From: JANNNF01 sp963772935
GTDB lineage: Bacteria > Pseudomonadota > Alphaproteobacteria > Rhodobacterales > Rhodobacteraceae
NCBI GenBank assembly: GCA_963772935.1
Contig: CAVYZK010000004.1
Location: 248,001 to 312,000 of the forward strand
Direction of reading: 5' to 3'
Length of the DNA: 64,000 nucleotides
The position numbers were made by a program, and so were the translations under genes. Shown piece by piece: positions 57,365 through 64,000 of this stretch (the stretch's first letter is position 1; the number at the start of each line of letters is the position of its first letter). The notes beneath the pieces are model-generated. The model had not been told where the DNA came from and ran no database searches. It saw only the letters and a list, made by a program, of their open reading frames with translations.

Positions 57365-57428
57365 GGGAGCAGACTGCCAGGGGTGTAAAGGCACGGCAAG
57401 GGGGCTTTAGGGGCAGCGGCCTGACCCT

Positions 57429-58350
57429 TTAGCCCTGCGGCGTCATAGCCTTGCGCTGTCTGGCGCGCTGGATGCCGAGTTGGCGTTCGCGCCAGATGAT
57501 CAGGATGCCTGCAATCACCACGAGGGCCGCGCCCAAAAGCATGGTCCATGTCGGCACCTCGGCAAAGACGAAATACCCGATCAGCAGGGCGAAGATCATC
57601 GACGCATAGTCGAAAGGGCGCGACCAGCGACGCGTCCGCCTCGCGGTAGCTGGAGGTCAGCAAAATCTGGCCGACTCCGCCCAGCAGACCTGCGCCTATC
57701 AGAAGGGCGATTTCTGGCCCGGTCGGGATGACCCAGCCGAAGGGCAGGGTGATCAGCGACAGGCAGGTGGCGGTCAGCGAGAAGTAGAAGACGATGGCTG
57801 GGGTTTTTTCGGTCATCACCAGTTTGCGCACGAAGACCTGCGCCAGCGAGGCAAAGACAGCGCCGCCCAGCACCATCATCGCGCCCAAAGCCTCGGCATG
57901 GCCCGCCTCGCCGTTCAGCAGGGTCAGGCGCGGGGTCAGCACGATCAGCACGCCGACCATGCCAAGGATGACGCAGGAGATGCGAAAGGCGCGCACATCC
58001 TCGCCCAGAAACATCGCGGCGAAGATGACGGTCAGCAGGGGGGCGGCATAGCCGATGGCGGTGACCTCGGGCAGCGGCAGATAGGCAAGGCCCGCAAACC
58101 CCAACCCCATGGCAAGCGTGCCCATCAGCCCGCGCCAGACATGGCCGATGGGGTTCGCCACCTTCAGGCCAGACGGCAACTCGCGCCGCAGCATCAGCCA
58201 GACAAGGATCACGGGGATGGCGCAGGACGACCGGAAGAACACCGCTTGCCCGGCGGGCACATGCTGCGAGGTGGCCTTGATCATCGCCGACATCACGATG
58301 AAGATCAGAACGGAGCCAAGTTTCAGGGCAATGCCGCGCAGCGGGCGCAT
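57429..58350 (-). CDS. EamA/DMT-family transporter (frame break near 57614)
   Basis: About 306 residues restored, with ten hydrophobic helices in two EamA repeats (LIFIVMSAMIKATSQHVPAG; FFRSSCAIPVILVWLMLR; LGAMMVLGGAVFASLAQVFV). An extra T in the CCCTTTCG stretch near 57614 breaks the frame; the restored end is FDYASMIFALLIGYFVFAEV and later WRERQLGIQRARQRKAM, with stop at 57429-57431. RarD/YdcZ-type exporters of metabolites are close relatives; substrate unknown. Divergent from adenine deaminase. Confidence 0.88.
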
Positions 58351-58471
58351 GGGGAACCTCTTTTGGAGATGCGCTCGTTGGAACACCCCGGGCGCGGGGG
58401 TGCAAGGGGAAAGGGTCTGGACCTTGGCACCCGGGCGGGGTTTGGTGGGGCCAGCATGCAGGAGAGCACCG

Positions 58472-60163
58472 ATGACCCTTTCAGACCGCATTGATCAGGG
58501 CCGTGGCTTGATCCCCGCCGATCTGGTGCTGAAGGGGGGCCGCGTGTTCGACCTGATCACCGGCGATCTGGTGGACACGGATGTGGCGATCTGCGGCGAC
58601 ACCATCGTGGGGGTGTTTGGCAGCTATGCGGGGCTGCGCGAGATTGATGTGACGGGGCAGATTCTGGTGCCGGGGTTCATCGACACGCATCTGCATATTG
58701 AATCGTCTCTTGTCACCCCGCATGAGTTTGACCGCTGCGTGACGCCGCGCGGGGTGACGACGGCGATTTGCGACCCGCATGAGATTGCCAATGTGCTGGG
58801 CCTGCCGGGGATTCACTACTTTCTGGAAAGTGCCACGCAGACCCTGATGGACATCAAGGTGAACCTGTCGTCCTGCGTGCCATCCACCCATATGGAAACC
58901 ACCGGCGCGCGGCTGGAGGCGGCTGACCTGGTGCCGCTGATGGACCATCCGGGCGTGATCGGTCTGGCGGAATTCATGAACTATCCCGGGGTGTTGATGA
59001 AAGATGCAGGGTGCCTCGCCAAGCTGGAAGCCTTTGCGGGGCGGCATATCGACGGCCACGCGCCGCTGCTGCGGGGGTTTGATCTGAACGGCTATATCGC
59101 TGCCGGGATACGGACGGAGCATGAGGCGACCACGTATGACGAGGGGCTGGAGAAGCTGCGCAAGGGGCTGCGGGTGCTGATCCGCGAAGGGTCGGTATCC
59201 AAGGATTTGCATGCGTTGGTGGGGCTGTTGACCGAACGGTTTGCCCCCTATCTGTGCCTTTGCACCGATGACCGCAACCCGCTGGACATTGCCGAGCATG
59301 GGCATCTGGACCACATGATCCGCACAGCGATTGCCTTGGGCGCGCAGCCCTTGGCGGTGTACCGCGCGGCGAGCCTGTCGGCGGCAGAGGCGTTCGGGCT
59401 GAAGGACCGGGGTCTGATCGCCCCGGGCAAGCGGGCGGATATTGCGGTGATCGACAGCCTTGAGGGGTGTCATGCGAGTATGGTGCTGGCGGGTGGCCGG
59501 GTGGCGGACCAGACGGCCTTCGCCGCCCGGCCCACCACCCGGCCTGTAGGGCGACACTCGGTGCAGGCACCGCGCGTCGCGGCCCGCGATTTCCGCACCG
59601 GGGGCAACAGGGTAGAGACGCCGGTGATCGGGATTTTGCCCGGCAAGATCATCACCGAGCATCTGACCTTCGACATCGCCCCCGTCGATGGCGACAAACG
59701 GCCCGATCTGGCCCGCGATCTGGTGAAGATCGCGGTGATCGAACGGCATGGGGTGAACGGCAACCGGGCGACCGGGTTTGTGCAGGGCTTTGGGCTGACG
59801 CGCGGGGCGATTGCATCGACCGTGTGCCATGACCATCACAATATCGCGGTGGTGGGCGCGGATTATGACGACATGGCGCTTGCCGCGAACCGGTTGGGCG
59901 AGATTGAGGGCGGGTTTGTGGTTGTGGCGGGCGGTGTGGTTCTGGCCGAACTCGCGCTGCCGGTGGCGGGATTGATGAGCCTTGAGCCGTTTGAAGGGGT
60001 GCGTGATGCGCTGGTGGCCCTGCGCGCGGCGGCGCGGAGTTTGGGGGTGACGCTGGAGGAGCCGTTCCTGCAGCTTGCGTTCCTGTGCCTGCCGGTCATT
60101 CCGCATTTGAAGATCACCGATATGGGGATGGTCGATGTGGACAGGTTCGAGGTGATGCCATGA
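58472..60163 (+). CDS. ade: Adenine deaminase
   Basis: A 563-residue amidohydrolase converting adenine to hypoxanthine. Metal-binding motifs are GFIDTHLHIESS, TTAICDPHEIANVLGLPG and the acidic CTDDRNP. The C-terminal part (SVQAPRVAARDFRTGGNRVE, FVQGFGLTRGAIASTVCHDH, NIAVVGADYDDMALAANRLG) is diagnostic of the Ade family rather than other amidohydrolases. ATG 58472 is used with GGAGAG upstream. Purine salvage genes are not adjacent. Confidence 0.95.
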   Translation: MTLSDRIDQGRGLIPADLVLKGGRVFDLITGDLVDTDVAICGDTIVGVFGSYAGLREIDVTGQILVPGFIDTHLHIESSLVTPHEFDRCVTPRGVTTAICDPHEIANVLGLPGIHYFLESATQTLMDIKVNLSSCVPSTHMETTGARLEAADLVPLMDHPGVIGLAEFMNYPGVLMKDAGCLAKLEAFAGRHIDGHAPLLRGFDLNGYIAAGIRTEHEATTYDEGLEKLRKGLRVLIREGSVSKDLHALVGLLTERFAPYLCLCTDDRNPLDIAEHGHLDHMIRTAIALGAQPLAVYRAASLSAAEAFGLKDRGLIAPGKRADIAVIDSLEGCHASMVLAGGRVADQTAFAARPTTRPVGRHSVQAPRVAARDFRTGGNRVETPVIGILPGKIITEHLTFDIAPVDGDKRPDLARDLVKIAVIERHGVNGNRATGFVQGFGLTRGAIASTVCHDHHNIAVVGADYDDMALAANRLGEIEGGFVVVAGGVVLAELALPVAGLMSLEPFEGVRDALVALRAAARSLGVTLEEPFLQLAFLCLPVIPHLKITDMGMVDVDRFEVMP

Positions 60164-60170
60164 CCAGGGA

Positions 60171-60205
60171 AGCCTCCGGCGGGGATATTTGTGCAAAGGG
60201 GATGG
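60171..60205 (+). repeat. GGGATATTT 3'-end element (type II) after ade
   Basis: GCCTCCGGCGGGGATATTTG (60172-60191) followed by TGCAAAGGGGATGG. It starts eight bases after the ade stop and matches, base for base over 20 bases, the end of the minus-strand copy at 1599-1618. Confidence 0.8.
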
Positions 60206-60215
60206 GGGTAAGGGC

Positions 60216-60965
60216 ATGTTGGCTTTGGTGACGGCGGGGACTTCGGCGATCGGGCGGCCTTTGGTGCTGGCCCTGGTCGGGGCGGGGTATCGGGTGGCGT
60301 TTACGCATCTGGGGTCGGCGGCGGAGGCAGCGGCGTTGTGCGGCGAGGCCGGGGGGCTGGCCTTGGGGGTGGAGTGTGATGCGGGGGATGAGGCTCAGGT
60401 AGCGGCATTTCATGCGCAGGCTGCGGATTGGGCGGGGGAGGTGCCATCTGCATTGATCAACAATGCGGGGATACAAACCTGGTCGAGCCTGCTGGACCTG
60501 CGGGTGGATCAATGGGATGCGGTGATGCGCACCAACCTGCGGGGGACTTTTCTGAACACCCAAGTGGCCGGGCGGGCGATGGCGGCCGCGGGCAAGGGTG
60601 GGTCGATTGTGAACCTTGGGTCGGGGTGCAACAAACTCGCCTTTCCCAAGCTGGTGGACTACACGGCGTCCAAGGGCGGGATCGAGCAGTTTACCAAGGT
60701 GGCGGCGGTGGAATTGGGGCCACATTCCATTCGCGTCAACTGCGTGGCACCCGGCGCGATTGCCACCGCGCGCACCGCTGCCGAGGCCGGGGATTACGCG
60801 GCGACATGGGCCGCCGTGACCCCCCTGCGCCGGGTGGGTACGCCTGCCGACATCACCGGCCCCATCCTGTTCCTGCTGTCAGAGGCCGCGAGTTTCGTCA
60901 CTGGCCAGACGCTGTGGGTTGACGGCGGGGCGTTCAGTCAGGCCAACTGGCCCTACCCAACCTGA
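60216..60965 (+). CDS. SDR-family oxidoreductase with altered nucleotide motif
   Basis: A 249-residue short-chain dehydrogenase. NNAG (INNAGIQ), Ser in NLGSGCNKLAF and Y-x3-K in DYTASKGGI are present, with the usual C-terminal TGQTLWVDGG. The nucleotide motif is TAGTSAIG instead of TGxxxGxG: two glycines are replaced by alanine. ATG 60216 is chosen; nine upstream in-frame codons come from the intergenic element. It follows ade and precedes an SGNH hydrolase by 8 bases. Confidence 0.87.
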   Translation: MLALVTAGTSAIGRPLVLALVGAGYRVAFTHLGSAAEAAALCGEAGGLALGVECDAGDEAQVAAFHAQAADWAGEVPSALINNAGIQTWSSLLDLRVDQWDAVMRTNLRGTFLNTQVAGRAMAAAGKGGSIVNLGSGCNKLAFPKLVDYTASKGGIEQFTKVAAVELGPHSIRVNCVAPGAIATARTAAEAGDYAATWAAVTPLRRVGTPADITGPILFLLSEAASFVTGQTLWVDGGAFSQANWPYPT

Positions 60966-60973
60966 GGAACACG

Positions 60974-61612
60974 ATGCGCACCTTGCTTTGTTTTGGCGAC
61001 AGCAACACCCATGGCACGATGCCGATGCCCGACCTTGATTTTACCGGACGCTTTGATCGGGACGAACGCTGGACCGGGCGGCTGGCGCGGTTGCTGCCTG
61101 AGTGGGAGGTGATCGCCGAGGGTCAGCCGGGCCGTACTCTCGTGCATGACGATCCGGTGGAAGGCCCGCATCGCAACGGGTTGACCGTGCTGCCCGCGCT
61201 GCTGGAATCGCACAGGGCGGTGGATGTGGTGCTGATCATGCTGGGCACCAACGATCTGAAGCCGCGCTTTGCGATGAATGCGGGCGATATTGCGCTGTCG
61301 CTGGATCGGCTGATTGCCGTGGTGCGGGGCAGCGGGGCGGGGCCAGGTGGCATGGCCCCCGCCATCCTGATCGTAGCACCGCCGCCGATTGTCGAGGTCG
61401 GGTGCCTTGCGGAAATGTTCGAAGGCGGGGCGTTGAAATCGCAGGGCCTGGCGGTGCGGATGCAGGCGGTTGCGGCGCGGCAGGGCGTGGCGTTTCTGGA
61501 CATCGGGCCGCTGGTGCAGGTGTCGCCCATCGACGGCATCCACTATGACGCCAGTGCCAACCCGGTGCTGGCCGAGGCCTTCGCCACGGCCATCCGCCAT
61601 CACTTTCCCTGA
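60974..61612 (+). CDS. SGNH/GDSL hydrolase (arylesterase-like)
   Basis: A 212-residue esterase or lipase of the SGNH fold. Block I is CFGDSNTHG with the catalytic serine, block III is LGTNDLKPR, and block V is PIDGIHYDAS with catalytic Asp and His. No signal peptide, so it is cytoplasmic. It is read from the same strand right after the SDR gene. Substrate unknown; relatives hydrolyse acyl and acetyl esters. Confidence 0.88.
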   Translation: MRTLLCFGDSNTHGTMPMPDLDFTGRFDRDERWTGRLARLLPEWEVIAEGQPGRTLVHDDPVEGPHRNGLTVLPALLESHRAVDVVLIMLGTNDLKPRFAMNAGDIALSLDRLIAVVRGSGAGPGGMAPAILIVAPPPIVEVGCLAEMFEGGALKSQGLAVRMQAVAARQGVAFLDIGPLVQVSPIDGIHYDASANPVLAEAFATAIRHHFP

Positions 61613-61629
61613 TTAGGTTTATCCTAATC
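61611..61629. promoter_or_regulatory. Candidate operator upstream of the flavoprotein/Rieske genes
   Basis: GATTAGG (61611-61617), TTTAT, CCTAATC (61623-61629): a perfect 7-bp inverted repeat in the 112-base gap before the flavoprotein gene, overlapping the SGNH stop. It lacks a T-run and looks like a dimeric repressor site. Confidence 0.45.
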
Positions 61630-61724
61630 GTAGATGCGTAAGTCATTTCTTTTTGCCAAAGCAAGACCGATGTAATCCTTGGGGCAAGCAAAGCGATTCC
61701 GCTGACCGCAAGAAGGGGCACACC

Positions 61725-62994
61725 ATGACAATCGAGCAGACCGACGTGTTGATTGTAGGCGGTGGTCAGGCGGGGATCGCCACCAGCGAGCATCTTCTGC
61801 GCGCAGGCGTGCCGCATCTGGTGCTGGAACGCGGCAGGGTTGCCGAACGCTGGCGGTCGGGGCGGTGGGATTCGCTGGTGGCCAATGGCCCGGCCTGGCA
61901 TGACCGCTTCCCCACGCGGGATTTCGCGGGCGACCCCGATGCGTTCATCGGCAAGGACGGTGTGGCCGATTACTTCCGGGATCATGCGGCCAATATCGGA
62001 TCGCCCGTGCGGACCGGGGTCGAGGTGCAATCGGTGCGCAGGCTGGACGGTCGCGCCGGATTCCGGGTTGAAACCTCGGCAGGGGTGATCGAGGCCCGCC
62101 AGATCGTCGCCGCCACCGGGCCGTTTCCAGCGCCCGGTGATGCCGGGGTTGGTGCCGGAAACGGCAGGTCTGATGCAGATCCATTCCGCCGCCTACCGCA
62201 ACCCCGCGCAACTGCCTTCGGGGGCGGTGCTTGTGGTGGGGGCGGGGTCGTCGGGCGCGCAGATCGCGGATGAGCTGTGCCAGTCTGGTCGCAAGGTTTA
62301 CCTGTCTGTCGGGCCGCATGGCCGCCCGCCGCGTGCTTACCGGGGCCGGGATTTCTGCTGGTGGCTGGGCGTTTTGAACAAATGGGATATCGAGGCCGCG
62401 CCCACCACAGACCATGTGACCATCGCTGTCAGCGGCGCGAATGGCGGCAAGACCATCGACTTTCGCCGTCTGGCGGCAGGGGGGATGCAGTTGGTGGGGC
62501 GGACGCAAGGTTACGCTGATGGCGTGCTGCGCTTTGCCCCCGACCTTGCCACCAACATCCGGCGCGGCGATGCCGATTACCTCGCGGTGCTGGAGGAGGC
62601 GGACGCCTTTGCCACCCGCAACGGGCTGGATTTGCCACCCGAGCCAGAGGCCAAGGTCATATTGCCCGATGCCCCTTGGATGACCAACCCGCGCCTGTCG
62701 CTGGACCTTGCGGCCGAAGGCATCACCTCGATCATCTGGGCGACGGGCTATGAACAGGATTATTCCTGGCTTCAGGTCGATGCCTTTGACGAAAAGGGCC
62801 GCCCCCGGCATCAGCGTGGCGTGTCGTCTGAACCCGGCGTCTATTTCATGGGCCTGCCCTGGCAATCGCGCCGGGGGTCGGCCTTCATCTGGGGCTGCTG
62901 GCACGATGCGAAATTCGTGGTCGATCACATCTGCAAACTGCGCGGATATCTGGCGTATCAGCCCAAACCCGAAGCTGTCGCCGGGGCGGCCTGA
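61725..62994 (+). CDS. FAD/NAD(P)-dependent monooxygenase-like protein (frame break near 62134)
   Basis: About 422 residues restored. An FAD site VLIVGGGQAGIATSEHLLRA lies at the N-terminus, a second nucleotide site VLVVGAGSSGAQIADEL near the middle, and ATGYEQDYSW near the end, a pattern of flavin monooxygenase-like proteins. An extra C in the CCC run at 62133-62135 breaks PFPAP/VMPGLVPE. It lies 63 bases ahead of the Rieske oxygenase. It may reduce or oxidise a substrate for that enzyme; this is inference. Confidence 0.85.
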
Positions 62995-63057
62995 AACCCC
63001 ACCCTTTACAACGCCCCGATCCATGGCACGATGACCCCTTCACCAGCGGAGCAGCCC

Positions 63058-64000
63058 ATGACCAGCCACGATCCCGCCCTCACAGCCCTTGAAGAGTTGC
63101 GCGCCAATGTCGCCGTGCCGTTCAACGCGGCGCGCGCGATGCCGAAATCGGTCTATACCTCGCCCGAGTTTGCGGACGCGGAGTTGCAGCATATCTTTGC
63201 CAAGGATTGGCTATGTGCCGGGCGGGCAGAGGCCCTGCCCAACCCCGGCGATTATCTGACCATGCAGATCGCGGGCGAACCCATCATCATCCTGCGCGAC
63301 CGGGAAGGCGACCTTGCGCGGCATGTCCAACGTCTGCCGCCACCGGATGTCTACCCTGCTGGAAGGGCGCGGCAATGTGCGGTCCATCGTCTGCCCCTAT
63401 CATGCCTGGACCTATAACCTCGACGGCACCCTGCGCGGTGCCCCCGCGATGACGCTGAATGAGACGTTCTGCAAAGACCAGATCGCGCTGCCGAAGATCC
63501 GGGTGGAAAACTGGCTGGGCTGGATCATGGTCACGCTGAACCCCGATGCGCCCGACCCGCGGCGCACAGCTCAAGGACGTGGAAAACCTTGTCGGCTATC
63601 TGGATATGGCCAGCTACCGCGAGACGTTCCGCGAGGAGTTTCGCTGGGCCACCAACTGGAAGGTGCTGGCCGAAAATTTCATGGAAAGCTATCACCTGCC
63701 GGTCTGCCATTCCGGCACCATCGGCGGGTCGGTGGACCTGTTGAAGATGACCTGCCCGGAAGGATTCCCGTCCTTCAACTATCACTACATCATGAAGAAC
63801 GACACCATCCCGCTGTCGCTGGCGCATCCGTCGAACACCACGCTGCAAGGCGACGAACGCCGCATCACATGGCTGCTGTCGATCTACCCCGCGCTGCTGA
63901 TCACCCTGACGCCGGGCTATTTCTGGTATCTGTGCCTGACCCCCGATGGCCCCGGCCATGTCAACGTGTTGTACGGCGGCGGGATGAGCGCCGACTGGTG
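63058..64000 (+). CDS. Rieske-type ring-hydroxylating oxygenase alpha subunit, partial (two frame breaks; runs off the end)
   Basis: The N-terminal 300 or so residues of a Rieske non-haem iron oxygenase. The Rieske ligands are CRH and CPYHAW (VCRHRMSTLL, IVCPYHAWTYNLDG). The catalytic domain starts with NWKVLAENFMESYHLPVCHS, whose two histidines bind mononuclear iron. Breaks near 63318 and 63558 are needed to connect the parts. The opening (ALEELRANVAVPFNAARAMP) resembles the branch acting on quaternary amines such as choline, carnitine and glycine betaine. The 3' end is outside the window. Confidence 0.82.

Noticed and set aside
58481..60217. A 578-codon minus-strand frame opposite adenine deaminase.
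   Set aside because: Arg/Pro/His-rich shadow without domain signals.

Overview
The window is a 64-kb piece of an alphaproteobacterial chromosome, most probably family Rhodobacteraceae (Paracoccaceae). Evidence: very high G+C; an F0 ATP synthase operon with both b' and b subunits (atpI-B-E-X-F); a GlcDEF glycolate oxidase set; a Zur/Znu cluster with histidine tails; a GT14/DUF5928 glycosyltransferase beside a sulfotransferase; and a moxR-DUF58-DUF4159-GATase-like operon. I see no rRNA, tRNA, prophage, transposon or CRISPR. This looks like core and accessory housekeeping sequence.

Layout. 0-2 kb: malonyl-CoA synthetase (matB) and a convergent ArsR regulator sharing a long inverted repeat. 2.1-4.8 kb: F0 ATP synthase operon with promoter and terminator. 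4.8-9.7 kb: FadR-type regulator with its operator, OmpA lipoprotein, AraC/MGMT DNA-repair regulator, nth, PfkB sugar kinase, PAP2 phosphatase. 9.7-12.6 kb: sulfotransferase and GT14 glycosyltransferase (surface glycan modification), HIT hydrolase. 12.7-19.1 kb: small DUF genes, polA, DUF2459 protein, zf-CHCC protein, hydroxypyruvate isomerase, DUF1285. 19.2-25.9 kb: MoxR operon. 26-28.1 kb: tandem duplication of a secreted formylglycine-generating-enzyme-like protein. 28.3-33 kb: DUF599 and glcDEF. 33-39.4 kb: trypsin-like protease, small heat-shock protein with a sigma-32 promoter, ECF sigma factor with a membrane VWA protein, CorC/hemolysin protein, cold-shock protein. 39.5-44 kb: peptidoglycan-binding protein, aminotransferase, SDR, YgiC/YgiB-like pair. 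44-49 kb: CHASE3 histidine kinase, gabD, kynurenine-formamidase-like hydrolase, aldose epimerase. 49-52 kb: znuA / zur-znuC-znuB around a Zur box. 52-54 kb: PepSY membrane protein and small partner. 54-58.4 kb: GcvT-family flavoprotein, HNH protein, EamA transporter. 58.5-64 kb: adenine deaminase, SDR, SGNH hydrolase, flavin monooxygenase-like protein and a partial Rieske oxygenase.

A striking property is the density of single-nucleotide frame breaks: I count 23 in 18 otherwise well-conserved genes (matB, the GntR regulator, polA, hyi, DUF58, DUF4159 twice, GATase-like, both SUMF1 copies, glcE three times, hsp20, VWA, DUF1190, gabD, znuC, eamA, the flavoprotein, the Rieske protein twice). Many sit in or beside short homopolymers, and polA is among them, so indel error in the assembly is far more likely than mass pseudogenisation. 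I annotate each such gene over its full restored span.

Non-coding structure is rich. There is a family of 3'-end elements sharing the core GGGATATTT, placed with the same polarity just after stop codons; two REP-like inverted pairs; an array of 11-bp direct repeats in phase with the DNA helix; two back-to-back perfect palindromes; and several candidate operators. No intergenic stretch exceeds 300 bases.
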